From an uncultured Pedosphaera sp. (GTDB lineage Bacteria; Verrucomicrobiota; Verrucomicrobiia; Limisphaerales; Pedosphaeraceae): DNA of 64,000 bases. Location of the stretch: the NCBI GenBank assembly GCA_903918755.1, contig CAIXFN010000085.1, positions 1 through 64,000 on the forward strand. The letters run 5' to 3'. A program made the position numbers and the translations under genes. The stretch's first letter is position 1; each line of letters begins with the position of its first letter. Of this stretch, positions 1 to 9,714 are shown one piece after another. A model generated the notes under the pieces. That model saw only the letters and a program-made list of their open reading frames with translations. It made no database searches and was not told where the DNA came from.

Positions 1-111
1 AACTGGCGGTCACGGCAATCGTCGAGAATTGGCCGGGTAATTTAGATTCTCACGGAAGAGAATGTCGGGGGACGGTTCGTGGTAAGAGGAGGGCTGCCAC
101 GGGTGAGAAAA

Positions 112-200
112 TGGCGGAGAGAGAGGGATTCGAACCCACGGTACTGTTTAGGTACTCACGCTTTCCAGGCGTGCGCCTTAAACCACTCAGCCATCTCTCC
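112..200 (-). tRNA. tRNA-Ser (anticodon GGA), CCA encoded
   Basis: Reading the minus strand gives a complete class II tRNA. The 7-bp acceptor stem GGAGAGA pairs with TCTCTCC, the discriminator is G and an encoded CCA follows (112-114). The anticodon arm CACGC-CTGGAAA-GCGTG places GGA in the loop, so it reads UCC/UCU serine codons. The long variable arm (GAGTACC...GGTACC-like) is typical of tRNA-Ser, and the T arm GGGTTCGAATCCC is intact. A weak 6-bp hairpin (46-63, ATTCTC/GAGAAT) lies downstream and may help end the transcript. A CATTAT hexamer at 213-218 could be its -10 box. Confidence 0.97.
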
Positions 201-388
201 GGCCACAGGGAGATAATGTGGCGGAGCAGGGGCGGTGAATCAATGTTTTTTCGTGGGCGACCGGGTATTTGATTTTCGGCCCGGAGGTCGTGGAGCGCGG
301 GGGTAGGTGGAACGGCGAGGCCGCGCTGCTTCGAGCGGTTGATTTGGGATTTAGACCGACCTTGATGAGCGCCCCTGGCAGGGTGGCT

Positions 389-1684
389 TCAGCGGCTAGG
401 ATTGGCTGGTTTAGCCAAGCCAGCGGGAAGGGGCAGGATCACCGAACTGTCCCCGCTGCTCGGGGGCGGTCGGCGGGGGGGCGGTTCGAAAGTCAGATAG
501 AAAGTGGCGCCTTGGCCCACTTCTGCCTCCGCCCAGATGCGCCCGCCATGTTTGCGAATTATCCGGGCCACGGTGGGGAGGCCGATGCCGGTGCCTTCGA
601 ATTCACTGGCGGGGTGGAGGCGCTGGAAGACGCCGAAGAGTTTTCCGGCGTAACGCATGTCGAAACCAACGCCATTATCCCGCACCCGGATGACGGATCC
701 TTCCTCCCGGACGACTTGATCCACGGTGATGCTCGCCCGCTCCCGCGGCCGGGTGTATTTGATCGCATTTGCGAGCAGATTCATGAAGGCCAGGCGGATC
801 AGTCCCGGATCGCCCGCAATCGTTGGCAGAGTGGCGAAGTGCCACTCGATCAGGCGGCCGTTGGTCTCGGTGGCGAGTTCGGCTTGCACCTCCAGGAGGA
901 GGGGATTCAACGCAACGGGTTGGCGCCGCAACTCCTGCTGGCCGATGCGCGAGAGATTCAAGAGATCGTCCACGAGGAGCCCCATCTGCTGGCTGCCCTG
1001 GCGGATCTTGCCGAGGAAGCGCCGGGCTTCCGGCGGAAGATTCGTCGCGAAATCCTGCTCCAGGATCTGGGCGAATCCGTCAATGTGGCGGAGGGGTGCC
1101 CGGAGATCATGGGAAACGGAGTAGGTGAAGGACTCCAACTCGTGATTGAGATTCATCAGTTCCGCGGTGCGATCCGCCACCCGTTGCTCAAGTTCGATAT
1201 TCAGGCGGCGGACTTCCGAGGAAATGCGCTTGCGGTCCATCACTTCCTTTTCCAACAATCGTTGGTTGACCAGGGCGGCGGCGGCATTCTGATCGGCCCT
1301 TTCCCTCGCCCGGTGCATCAAATGGCTGAAGGAGATGGTGACCAAACCGGAGAGAAAATAGGAGACACTGGCAACGAGGTTGGTTTCATGCGGAATGTCG
1401 AACTGGCCACGGGGATCAATAAAGAACCAGTCGGCCGTCAGCCACCCCGCAACGAGGGTGAGCAGGGAGGGGCCAAAACCGCAGTACCAAGCCACAAAAG
1501 TGGTGGCCAGGAAAAAACTGACGAAGGGCAGTCGGTCTTTGAGGAGTGGATCAAGGACGCTGCGGATGGTGAAAGCCAGGACCAGGATCAGGACGGCGAG
1601 GGCGTAATTCCATGCACCACCCAGACGGTGTCCTGGAGGCGAATCCGGTTTCGTCGGGGGGGAAGTCCCTGCGTGGTTTGGCAT
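389..1684 (-). CDS. Membrane sensor histidine kinase (DUF4118-type)
   Basis: A 431-residue two-component sensor kinase. Residues 27-125 contain closely spaced hydrophobic helices with the pattern of the KdpD-like DUF4118 membrane region. A short coiled-coil linker (about 127-185) leads to a HisKA domain with the phospho-accepting His in SHDLRAPLRH (H192). The ATP-binding domain follows, with N box (NLLANAIKYTR, about 302-312), G1 (DNGVG, 336-340) and G2 (GTGIGL, 364-369). The ATG at 1684 (MPNHAG) is preferred, because the longer open frame upstream encodes low-complexity Arg/Pro-rich sequence. No response regulator is adjacent, so its partner and signal are unknown. Confidence 0.88.
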   Translation of the reverse strand: MPNHAGTSPPTKPDSPPGHRLGGAWNYALAVLILVLAFTIRSVLDPLLKDRLPFVSFFLATTFVAWYCGFGPSLLTLVAGWLTADWFFIDPRGQFDIPHETNLVASVSYFLSGLVTISFSHLMHRARERADQNAAAALVNQRLLEKEVMDRKRISSEVRRLNIELEQRVADRTAELMNLNHELESFTYSVSHDLRAPLRHIDGFAQILEQDFATNLPPEARRFLGKIRQGSQQMGLLVDDLLNLSRIGQQELRRQPVALNPLLLEVQAELATETNGRLIEWHFATLPTIAGDPGLIRLAFMNLLANAIKYTRPRERASITVDQVVREEGSVIRVRDNGVGFDMRYAGKLFGVFQRLHPASEFEGTGIGLPTVARIIRKHGGRIWAEAEVGQGATFYLTFEPPPRRPPPSSGDSSVILPLPAGLAKPANPSR

Positions 1685-1931
1685 GGTGTCTCTGATTTGC
1701 CGCCAGCTTAGTCGTCCTGCCGTCAATTGCCAAGTCGCTAACGGTCCGGTTGGTGGGGTGGACCCGGCAGCCGCCAGCCCGCCAGCGAATGGCACTCGCC
1801 GGACTTGACGGCAGGGCGGGGGCCGGAGGTATGGTTCTGGCAGCATGCCAGCACGTGTCACAAATCGGGCCACCCAGCCGGCCCTGCCCACCGGTTCGGT
1901 GCCCGGTGCCGCGGTTTGCTGATGTTGGCAT

Positions 1932-4900
1932 ATGCATTTCCTGCGAACATTTTTCCTGGGAGTGTTGCCCTGGTTGCTGTTGGGGGTTGTCCGCGTTGGG
2001 GCCCAAGCAAAGGAAAATGGGGCGCCCGTCCCACCTGCCCGGCATCCGCGGTCCGATCAGTTTTGGGCAGGGAAACCGTTAGAGACACCTACCGTACCGG
2101 GCGGGGCGGGGGGCGACCTTTCCCCCATTGATGTCTTCGTCCGTGCCCGGCTCCCAACGAAAGGGTTGGGACCCAGTCCGGAAGCGGACCGGCGCACGCT
2201 GTTACGGCGCCTCAAATATGATTTGCACGGCCTGCCGCCCACACCGGAGGAGGTCGATGATTTTGTCAATGATCCTGATCCGCAAGCCTATGAGCATTGG
2301 GTGGACCGTTTGCTGGCTTCGCCGCGCTACGGGGAGCGCTGGGGGCGCCACTGGCTGGATGTGGTCCACTATGGGGAAACCCACGGTTACGACAAGGACA
2401 CCCGCCGGTTAAATGCGTGGCCGTACCGGGATTACGTCATCCGGGCCTTTAACGAGGACAAACCGTACGGACGATTTGTCCAGGAACAACTGGCCGGGGA
2501 TGTGCTTTTTCCCGACCAACCGGATGGAATCGTGGCGACCGGGTTCATTGTCGCCGGCCCCTGGGATCAGGTGGCCCAGACCGAGTTAAAAGAAGGCACG
2601 GTGGACAAGCAGATCACCCGGGTGCTGGACCGCGACGATATGGTCGCCAATACGATGTCCACTTTTTGCAGCCTCACCGTCCATTGCGCGCGTTGTCACG
2701 ACCATAAGTTCGATCCCATCACCCAAAAGGACTATTACAGCTTGCAGGCGGTTTTCGCCGGCGTCGAGCGGGCCAACCGCTACTATGATCCGGACAAGGC
2801 AGTTTTGGCCAAGCGGACCAGCCTGCTCCAGGACCAAAAAGTAAACGCCCGGGAACTGGGAAACCTCACGGCCGAACGCGCGCGGGTTTCCAGCGCCCGC
2901 ATTCGCGCCTTGGAGGCGGAATGGACAGCGCTGACCCAGCGGATTGCCACTGCCTCCCAACTTTCAAATGCGGTGCCGGGTTATGGCAAGGGATTCCATT
3001 CGGAGGTCGCCCCCTCACCCTTTGATGCCAAATGGGTGCAGGTGGATTTGGGGCGGTCCGTTGTCCTGGATGAAGTGATGTTGATTCCGGCGCATCTGAA
3101 ATTGGGGGACTTTGCCGGACCGGGGTTCGGTTTCCCGCGGCGGTTCAAGATCGAAGTCTCCGACGAGGCGGAGTTCAAATCTTCCACGCTGCTGGCGGAT
3201 GAAACCCACACCGATTTTCCCAACCCCGGCGATGCGCCATATCTGGCGCGCAAACCGGGTGTTCGCGGCCGGTATGTCCGGGTGACCGCCACGAAGCTGA
3301 TGCGCCGGGATGCCAAAAAGGATGACTGGATTTTTGCCTTGAGCGAATTGGTCGCGGTGTCCGGGGGAAAGGATGTTGCGCTGGGGGCCACCGTGACCAG
3401 CCTCGACAGCGTGGAAGCCGCGCCGACGTGGTCCCGCACCAATTTGGTGGATGGCCGGAGCAGTTGGGGGGTGCTGTTCAATCCGAGTCCGACGGACGGG
3501 TTTCAAAGCGCCACCGCTCCCAAAGCGGATACCACCAAGTGGGTGGCCCTGGATTTGGGCCGGCCGGTGCCCATCGAAAAAGTCATCCTCGTGCCGGCCC
3601 GGTCCCGGGATTCACCCGATAAGGCTGGATTCGGGTTCCCGGTCCAGTTCCGCCTGGAGGCGGCCAATGATGCGGAATTCAAAAATGTCGAGCTGATTGC
3701 GGACAAGACCGGTTCCGATTTTGAAAATCCGGGGCTCCAGCCCCGCAGCTTTGCCGCCACAAACCTCGTGGCGCGCTATGTGCGGTTGACCGCCACCCAA
3801 CTTTGGAAACAAAAGGATGACCAGTACCTGTTGGCCTTGAGTGAAATCCAGGTGCAGTCCACCGACCAGACCAACGTGGCCCGCTCCGCCCGCATCAGTG
3901 CGCTGGATTCCCTGGAAAGCGGCCCGTGGGGAGTGCAGTTCCTCCTGGACGGTTACAGCAGCCTGGCGGCGTTGCCGGAGGCGGTAGTGCCTGCGCCCAC
4001 CGAAGGATATCAGAGCGCCCGGTCGCCCGTGGCGGATGCAGTCAAGTGGGTGCAGTTGGATCTGGGTAAAAAGGTTCCCGTGGACACCATCCGTCTTTTG
4101 CCGGCTTTGGCTCCGGCCAAAACCGCTGCCGGCAAGCCGCCCCGGTCAGCGCCGGGGAGCACCAATTCACCCCGGGCGAAAACGGCCCAAATTGCCCGGG
4201 CGGTCAAGTCGAGTCCTTCCCGCCCGGCGGTAGCCACCCAGACGCCACTTGAAACGACCCGCGGGTTTCCCGTGCGGTTTCGGATCGAGATTGCCAACGA
4301 CCCGGCGTTTGGACCGGGGCGACGCCTGGTTTATGAGAGCCAGACCAATGTCAACCTCCTGGGTTCCCAACCCTTCGAGCTGGAATTGGACGCCCTTCCG
4401 GCAAGGTACGTCCGGGTCACGGCGACCCGGCTGGCCGGGGAGCGGGGGCAATACGGATTCGCGCTTGCCGAAGTGCAAGTCGTTTCGGACGGCTGGAACG
4501 TAGCCCGGGGCGCCGCGGTGCAGGCACTGGATTCGGCCGAGTTGCCCGGGTGGAGTGTGCAATACCTGGTGGACGGGTTGGATCGGCACGGGTTTCTGGA
4601 CAATACCACTGACGTGCTCGCCGGCCTGCGCCATCAGGCGGCTTGGGAACAGGAGGCGCGCGGGCGGCGGCGGGAACAGGAGGCGCAGGTCACGGCGCTG
4701 CTCGACGACGAAACCAATCGGCGCTTCGATTTGGCCGTTCAACGCGCCGAGGATTTGGAGGGAAGTCTGGGGTCGTTGCCCCGGCAGCAACTGGTTTTTG
4801 CCGCGGCCCATGACTTTCCCACGGTGGGCACTTTTGCCCCGGCAGTGGAACCCCGGCCGATCCACCTGCTGGAGCGGGGGGATGTCCGCCGACCGGGGGA

Positions 4901-5819
4901 ACTGGTGAAGCCCGCGCCCCCGGCTTTCCTGGCGGATCTCGCCGCGGAATTCAAGTTGAAGGATCCCGCCAACGAAGGCGAAAGGCGGGCCGCCTTGGCA
5001 CACTGGATTTCCACCCCCCGGAATGCCCTGACGTGGCGGTCCATCGTAAACCGCGTCTGGTCGTATCATTTCGGCCGGGGGCTGGTGGACACCCCGAACG
5101 ATTTTGGGAACATGGGTTCCGCCCCCACCCATCCCGAATTGCTCGACTGGCTCGCCGGAGAGTTTTTGGCGCATGGACAGTCCTTAAAGTGGCTCCACCG
5201 GCAAATATTGCTCAGCGCTACGTACCGTCAGTCCGGCGCGAGTCGCGAGGATTACGCCCGTATCGATTCGGGAAACCAGTTCCTCTGGCGGATGAACCGC
5301 GACCGCCTGGGTGCCGAGTCTTTCCGGGACTCTTTGCTGCAACTTTCCGGCCGATTGGACCTGACCATGGGCGGCCCGGGTTTTGACCTGTTTGAATTCA
5401 AGGATGATTATTCGCCGCACTATTACTACGAAAAATACAACCCCGATGACGCACCCACCTGGCGGCGGAGTGTTTACCGGGCCATCGTGCGCAGCGTGCC
5501 AGATCCCCTCCTGGAAACGCTGGACTGCGCCGATCCCGGCCAAAGCGTGCCGGTGCGTAACACCACCATCACCGCCCTCCAGGCGCTCAGCTTGCTGCAC
5601 AATCCCTTCCCGCTCCGAATGGCGGAGCGGCTCGCCGGCCGGTTGGAACTCCTATCCGGTTCCCTCCCTGGGCAGATCGATTGGGCTTTCCGTCTCGTCT
5701 GCCTCCGTTACCCCACCGGGACGCAACGCACGGAATTTGTGGCCCATGCGGCGAAGTTTGGTCTCGTCAACACCTGCCGCCTCCTCCTCAACAGCAATGA
5801 ATTCAATTTCGTGGATTGA
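1932..5819 (+). CDS. DUF1549/DUF1553 exported protein with discoidin-like repeats
   Basis: A 1295-residue exported protein of the planctomycete/verrucomicrobial PSCyt2-PSD1 type; its biochemical role is not established. A signal peptide (about 1-25) precedes the DUF1549 region (about 60-290), which ends in the family hallmark CARCHDHKFDPI. Roughly residues 340-880 hold three related F5/8-type C (discoidin-like) segments, each with a KWVQ/AxDLG start and a RYVRxTAT end. The C-terminal DUF1553 region (about 1010-1290) contains NRVWSYHFGRGLVDTPNDFG. The N-terminal cytochrome domain (PSCyt1) often found in the family is absent. Its partner DUF1501 gene follows 12 bases downstream, so the two are very probably co-transcribed. 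Start ATG 1932 gives a good signal peptide. Confidence 0.9.
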   Translation: MHFLRTFFLGVLPWLLLGVVRVGAQAKENGAPVPPARHPRSDQFWAGKPLETPTVPGGAGGDLSPIDVFVRARLPTKGLGPSPEADRRTLLRRLKYDLHGLPPTPEEVDDFVNDPDPQAYEHWVDRLLASPRYGERWGRHWLDVVHYGETHGYDKDTRRLNAWPYRDYVIRAFNEDKPYGRFVQEQLAGDVLFPDQPDGIVATGFIVAGPWDQVAQTELKEGTVDKQITRVLDRDDMVANTMSTFCSLTVHCARCHDHKFDPITQKDYYSLQAVFAGVERANRYYDPDKAVLAKRTSLLQDQKVNARELGNLTAERARVSSARIRALEAEWTALTQRIATASQLSNAVPGYGKGFHSEVAPSPFDAKWVQVDLGRSVVLDEVMLIPAHLKLGDFAGPGFGFPRRFKIEVSDEAEFKSSTLLADETHTDFPNPGDAPYLARKPGVRGRYVRVTATKLMRRDAKKDDWIFALSELVAVSGGKDVALGATVTSLDSVEAAPTWSRTNLVDGRSSWGVLFNPSPTDGFQSATAPKADTTKWVALDLGRPVPIEKVILVPARSRDSPDKAGFGFPVQFRLEAANDAEFKNVELIADKTGSDFENPGLQPRSFAATNLVARYVRLTATQLWKQKDDQYLLALSEIQVQSTDQTNVARSARISALDSLESGPWGVQFLLDGYSSLAALPEAVVPAPTEGYQSARSPVADAVKWVQLDLGKKVPVDTIRLLPALAPAKTAAGKPPRSAPGSTNSPRAKTAQIARAVKSSPSRPAVATQTPLETTRGFPVRFRIEIANDPAFGPGRRLVYESQTNVNLLGSQPFELELDALPARYVRVTATRLAGERGQYGFALAEVQVVSDGWNVARGAAVQALDSAELPGWSVQYLVDGLDRHGFLDNTTDVLAGLRHQAAWEQEARGRRREQEAQVTALLDDETNRRFDLAVQRAEDLEGSLGSLPRQQLVFAAAHDFPTVGTFAPAVEPRPIHLLERGDVRRPGELVKPAPPAFLADLAAEFKLKDPANEGERRAALAHWISTPRNALTWRSIVNRVWSYHFGRGLVDTPNDFGNMGSAPTHPELLDWLAGEFLAHGQSLKWLHRQILLSATYRQSGASREDYARIDSGNQFLWRMNRDRLGAESFRDSLLQLSGRLDLTMGGPGFDLFEFKDDYSPHYYYEKYNPDDAPTWRRSVYRAIVRSVPDPLLETLDCADPGQSVPVRNTTITALQALSLLHNPFPLRMAERLAGRLELLSGSLPGQIDWAFRLVCLRYPTGTQRTEFVAHAAKFGLVNTCRLLLNSNEFNFVD

Positions 5820-5831
5820 TCCCGGAGCCCT

Positions 5832-7325
5832 ATGAAACCCCAACCCGTTGGCCCGACCCCTGCAGCGACCCCGGCGGTGCGCGCGGCAAGCCGCGCGGCG
5901 GTCAATCGGCGGGAATTTCTTTGGCGTTTCGGCGGAGGACTGGGAGGCGTGGCACTGGCGCAAATGCTCGGCGAAAGTGGACTGTTAGCCGGAACTCTGC
6001 CGGCCCATCAAAGTCCCGGGCTCAACGGCGGCTTGCACCACCCCGCCCGGGCCAAACGGGTCGTGCAGCTGTTCATGTCGGGGGCTGCCAGCCAGGTGGA
6101 CACCTTTGATTACAAACCCGAACTGATCCGGCGCCGGGGCGAAAAGTTTGATCCCGGCGGCAAAGTGGAGCTTTTTCAAAGCGATCCGGGCAGCATCATG
6201 GCCTCCCCGTGGGACTGGCAACAGCATGGCAACTCCGGCAAATGGATGAGCGGTTTGGTGCCCCATCTGGCTTCCTGCGTGGATGACCTGGCCTTCGTCC
6301 ACTCCATGGTGGCCACCTCCAATGTCCACGGACCGGCGACCTTTATGCAGAACACGGGTTTCGTCCTGCCCGGGTTCCCGAGCATGGGCGCCTGGCTCAG
6401 CTACGGTCTGGGGAGCGTGAATCGTAATTTACCCACGTTTGTGGTCATGCCCGATTCCCGGGGGTTTGCGCCCAACGGCCCGAAGAATTGGGGGGCGGGC
6501 TTTTTGCCCGCCTCCCACCAAGGCACCCTGCTCAGGCCGGGCAATCCCAGTCCCGTGGCGGATTTGCGGCCCCCGGACAAGGATTACATCACGGCGGCCG
6601 GGGAGGCGGCCGGTTTGGAATTGCTAACCCGGTTCAACCGGGAGCATGAAGCCACGCGCGCGGGCGACTCCCGGCTCGAAGCCCGCATCGCCTCGTACGA
6701 GTTGGCGGCCAAGCTGCAATTAAGCGCCCCCGAGGTGGTGGATTTGCGCGGGGAGAGCGCCGCCACGAAAAAGCTCTACGGGTTGGATGACCCAATCACC
6801 GCCGATTTCGGCCGCAGTTGTCTCATCGCGCGCCGGTTATTGGAGGCAGGGGTCCGGTTTGTGCAAGTGTGGAGCGGGGCGGATAACGGTTTTCCCCGGC
6901 GCAACTGGGATTCCCACGAGGATCTCCAACGGGACCACGGAGCCATGGGCGCCAGCATGGACAAACCAGCTGCCGCGTTGATCAAGGATTTAAAGGCGCG
7001 CGGATTGCTCGATGATACGATCGTGTTGTGGACCACGGAGTTTGGCCGCATGCCCTGCAGTCAGGGATCCAAGGGCCGGGACCACAATCCGTTCACGTTT
7101 ACCAATTGGCTCGCGGGCGGCGGCATCCGGGGAGGAACCACCTACGGCACCAGCGATGAATGGTCCTATAAAGCCGCCCTCAATCCGACATCCTGCCATG
7201 ATATTCATGCCACGATCCTGGATTTGCTGGGGATTGATCACGAAAAACTGACCTTTCGGAACAACGGTATCGATCGCCGACTTACCGACGTGGAGGGAAA
7301 AGTGATCCGGCAAATCCAGACTTGA
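5832..7325 (+). CDS. DUF1501 family exported protein (sulfatase-like fold)
   Basis: A 497-residue DUF1501 protein, distantly related to alkaline phosphatase/sulfatase folds. An N-terminal NRREFLWRFGGG motif followed by a hydrophobic stretch (about residues 28-50) suggests Tat export. Family-typical segments are visible: VQLFMSGAASQVDTFDYKP, DLAFVHSMVATSNVHGPA, WDSHEDLQRDHGAMG, and near the C terminus TTEFGRMPCSQGSKGRDHNP. It directly follows the DUF1549/DUF1553 gene, the usual pairing in Planctomycetes and Verrucomicrobia. The substrate is unknown; a role in degrading complex (possibly sulfated) glycans is often proposed from context but cannot be shown here. Confidence 0.9.
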   Translation: MKPQPVGPTPAATPAVRAASRAAVNRREFLWRFGGGLGGVALAQMLGESGLLAGTLPAHQSPGLNGGLHHPARAKRVVQLFMSGAASQVDTFDYKPELIRRRGEKFDPGGKVELFQSDPGSIMASPWDWQQHGNSGKWMSGLVPHLASCVDDLAFVHSMVATSNVHGPATFMQNTGFVLPGFPSMGAWLSYGLGSVNRNLPTFVVMPDSRGFAPNGPKNWGAGFLPASHQGTLLRPGNPSPVADLRPPDKDYITAAGEAAGLELLTRFNREHEATRAGDSRLEARIASYELAAKLQLSAPEVVDLRGESAATKKLYGLDDPITADFGRSCLIARRLLEAGVRFVQVWSGADNGFPRRNWDSHEDLQRDHGAMGASMDKPAAALIKDLKARGLLDDTIVLWTTEFGRMPCSQGSKGRDHNPFTFTNWLAGGGIRGGTTYGTSDEWSYKAALNPTSCHDIHATILDLLGIDHEKLTFRNNGIDRRLTDVEGKVIRQIQT

Positions 7326-7348
7326 GGATACCTGCCCCGGGCCGTCGG

Positions 7349-7501
7349 TCAGGGCTGCCGGGGGAGGGGAACGGTCTGATTCGTCGTCGCGGAAACGGCG
7401 GCTTTTGGGGGTGATGAATGGCCGCCGAACAGGGCGAAAATCATGACCACGATGTTGCCGAGGACCAGGAGCAGGACGGCATATTTAATTTTTCTTTCCA
7501 C
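7349..7501 (-). CDS. Possible small membrane protein (50 aa)
   Basis: An open frame from GTG 7501 to TGA 7349 encodes 50 residues: a basic start (MERKIKYA), one hydrophobic segment (about residues 7-26, VLLLVLGNIVVMIFALFGG) and a Pro/Thr-rich tail. This is a plausible single-pass membrane protein or microprotein. An in-frame TGA lies just upstream, so GTG is the only sensible start, but GAAGG is immediately adjacent rather than at normal Shine-Dalgarno spacing. It sits about 46 bases downstream of the PfkB-like kinase, the last gene of a minus-strand operon, and could be its fourth member. No family was recognised; it may be non-coding. Confidence 0.35.
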   Translation of the reverse strand: MERKIKYAVLLLVLGNIVVMIFALFGGHSSPPKAAVSATTNQTVPLPRQP

Positions 7502-7547
7502 CCTTCAGACTTAAGTTTTGCCAGGTAAGAACGCACCTTCGGCCAGG

Positions 7548-8600
7548 TCACTGGTCTCCCGGTTCCTTCGCGCGCTTGCGCGGCGGCGTGACGAGACTGG
7601 CAATTCCCGGGACTGTTGCCGTGCCGGTCGTGCCGAGTTGGTGGATGACGAGGGAAGCCGCAGCGTTGGCGATTTTCAACGCCTCGGAGAGGTTGGCGCC
7701 GGCGGCGAGCGCGGCGGCCAGGTTGGCGGTGATGGCGTCCCCCGCGCCGACAATATCAATGGGGCCCCGCAGGGGCAGGGCGGGGGCATGGTCCACCGTG
7801 CCATCGGGGGCGGCTCCCAGCAGGCCGTTTTCCGAAAGCGTTACGAAGCAGGGTTGGCCGAGTTGCCGGGCCAATTTCGCCGCCGTTGATTTGATTCCCC
7901 GCAGGCTGGCGGCGGGGTCGGCGCCCGCCAACAACGCCAGCTCCGCCCGGTTCATTTTGAAACTCACCCGCGGATAGCCCTGCAGCCCGCGCCGGCAGTC
8001 GGCCAGGATCAACAAATACGGGTGCGAATTGGCGATTGCGTCGAGCTCCGCCAGCACCTCCGTCGTGATCACTCCCGTTTCCGGAATGTCCACCTGGTCC
8101 ATGATGATGATCGCGTCCACATCCCGTGCCAGCGTGCTCAAAGCCCGCACGATGGTCTGCCGGAGGGCGGGCGGGGTGGGGGTCCAGTTTTTAAGATCCA
8201 GGCGGTTCAATTCCTCCGGCGGCCGACCGGGTTCCATCACGAGCGGCTTGGTGTAGGTGAAGGTGCGACGGAGCGGGGTTTGATAAAAGTGGCCGGCGCA
8301 AACGCCGGGCAAGGCATGGAGCGCTCGGGACAACTCGAAACCTTCGCCGTCCTCCCCGGCAAATCCCACCGGGTGAATGGCCCCGATTCCCAGCGCCACC
8401 AAATTGTTCAAAATCGTTCCCGCCGCTCCCGGTTGCGACCGCACGTTGATGACGTTGTGAACCTTCCGGCCGGTTTCAATGGAGATCTCGTCCCGGGCCG
8501 GATCAATTTCCAGATAACGATCCAGGCAAAAATCTCCGACAAGCGCGATCCGCAGTCCGCGGAACCGGTGCGTTATGATTTCAAAGCGATCCGGGTGCAC
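7548..8600 (-). CDS. PfkB/RfaE-like carbohydrate kinase
   Basis: A 350-residue ribokinase-family (PfkB) sugar kinase. It resembles the kinase half of RfaE/HldE (D-glycero-beta-D-manno-heptose 7-phosphate kinase), with the N-terminal LVGDFCLDRYLEIDP segment and the C-terminal anion-hole/catalytic-base motif VGAGDAITANLAAAL, where Asp is the presumed base. No nucleotidyltransferase domain is present. It is last in a three-gene operon, 4 bases after the deoxyhypusine-synthase-like gene. Heptose kinases normally sit with hldD or gmhA-type genes; here the neighbours are a HAD phosphatase and a DHS-like protein, so the substrate may be another phosphorylated sugar. Confidence 0.82.
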   Translation of the reverse strand: MHPDRFEIITHRFRGLRIALVGDFCLDRYLEIDPARDEISIETGRKVHNVINVRSQPGAAGTILNNLVALGIGAIHPVGFAGEDGEGFELSRALHALPGVCAGHFYQTPLRRTFTYTKPLVMEPGRPPEELNRLDLKNWTPTPPALRQTIVRALSTLARDVDAIIIMDQVDIPETGVITTEVLAELDAIANSHPYLLILADCRRGLQGYPRVSFKMNRAELALLAGADPAASLRGIKSTAAKLARQLGQPCFVTLSENGLLGAAPDGTVDHAPALPLRGPIDIVGAGDAITANLAAALAAGANLSEALKIANAAASLVIHQLGTTGTATVPGIASLVTPPRKRAKEPGDQ

Positions 8601-8604
8601 GGGA

Positions 8605-9714
8605 TTAGGCTTTCAGAAGATGTTGGAGATTATGGACGAAGCCGACGTTGTCGCATTCCAGGTACCGCATGGTGCCGCCCATCCGGGAAAAACTCTTGCA
8701 GAACCGGAGGTAGTAAGCGGGATTGTCCTTGGGTGGTTCTCCCGTGGACCAATCCCAATTCCCGCCCTCCTGGATGTCCACGACGTAAATCGAATGATCG
8801 TGCACGATGCGCCGGCCGGCCTGCAGGCGCAGATTGTTGACGCAACTGATGCTTTTCTCAAAAACCTGCGGCGCCATGATGGCCGAGCCCACCGAGAGCA
8901 CCACCCCCTCATCCAGACCCTCGACGGCCGTGCCGAACAGCCGGAAATCCGTGTCCGCCGCCCGCCCGATCACCGCCCCATTAAACATCGGATGATTCGC
9001 GATGATGTCATAACCGATCCCGGGATGCACCGTGAGCGGGACGCCGTGCCGGAATGCGGTAGCCAGAACCGAGGCGTTCTTCCAGGGGTGCGCCACCGTT
9101 ATGCGACCCGTCGGCAGGCGGTGAACGAGGATCGTTTGAAGTAATTCCGCCCGGGCGGGGGAGCGGGGATGCCCGGGTTCGGCGCGGAGCGCGGCGGTCA
9201 GCGATTCAGCATCCGGCAACGTGACGCCGTCTTCCTCGATGAAGCGGCCCAGGCTGGTGCCATAGCCTTCGCCGTTCAGCGCCCCAGCCAGGAGTGCGAG
9301 TTGCACGCAGCGGCCGGTTTCATCCCACGTGCCAAAGCTGCCGGTGGCCACGTTCTTTTTCACGCTTTCCGTGGATCTTCCCAGGTAGGAGAATTCCCAG
9401 TCGTGGATCGTGCCGGCGCCATTGGTGCCCAGGTGGGTTACCCAACCCGCTTTGAGCAGGTGGCCCAGAATACCCGCCCCGCCATTTTTGATGAGATGCG
9501 CCCCATACAGCAGCATGACGCTGGCACCCCGTTCCCGCGCATGGCGAATGGCGCCGACGCAAGTGGCGACCGTTGTCGACAGGGCGGGAGTTAAAGGCGG
9601 CGGCGGGCTGGCGGGATCGATCAAAATATCCGCCAGACGGCTTTCGCTCAGCCGTTGTTCCAAAGGATAAACTTTGAGATGCCGCAAATCGAGCGGGACG
9701 GGGGTTGGCTTCAT
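8605..9714 (-). CDS. Deoxyhypusine-synthase-like protein of unknown role
   Basis: A 369-residue protein with no certain family. By eye it follows the layout of deoxyhypusine synthase (DHS). The segment LLYGAHLIKNGGAGILGHLL then WVTHLGTNGAGTIHDWEF (about 69-108) parallels the DHS region with TAGGVEEDFIKC. GVPLTVHPGIGYDIIANH (224-241) parallels IPVFxPAxTDGSxGDM, and EGVVLSVGSAIMAPQVFEKS (269-288) parallels the GGGVVKHHI segment. The catalytic-Lys motif AVSWGK of true DHS is not obvious; K329 and K340 are candidates. Real DHS modifies archaeal/eukaryotic eIF5A; bacterial homologues include homospermidine-synthase-like enzymes. It overlaps the HAD gene by 4 bases and precedes the kinase by 4, so it should act in their pathway. 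Confidence 0.55.
   Translation of the reverse strand: MKPTPVPLDLRHLKVYPLEQRLSESRLADILIDPASPPPPLTPALSTTVATCVGAIRHARERGASVMLLYGAHLIKNGGAGILGHLLKAGWVTHLGTNGAGTIHDWEFSYLGRSTESVKKNVATGSFGTWDETGRCVQLALLAGALNGEGYGTSLGRFIEEDGVTLPDAESLTAALRAEPGHPRSPARAELLQTILVHRLPTGRITVAHPWKNASVLATAFRHGVPLTVHPGIGYDIIANHPMFNGAVIGRAADTDFRLFGTAVEGLDEGVVLSVGSAIMAPQVFEKSISCVNNLRLQAGRRIVHDHSIYVVDIQEGGNWDWSTGEPPKDNPAYYLRFCKSFSRMGGTMRYLECDNVGFVHNLQHLLKA

Noticed and set aside
269-1711. Long open frame (480 codons) on the plus strand
   Set aside because: Lies opposite the histidine kinase, whose motifs are clear. Composition is the antisense pattern common in GC-rich DNA.
4167-5174. 335-codon open frame on the minus strand
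   Set aside because: Inside the DUF1549/1553 gene on the other strand; low-complexity Pro/Arg/Gly.
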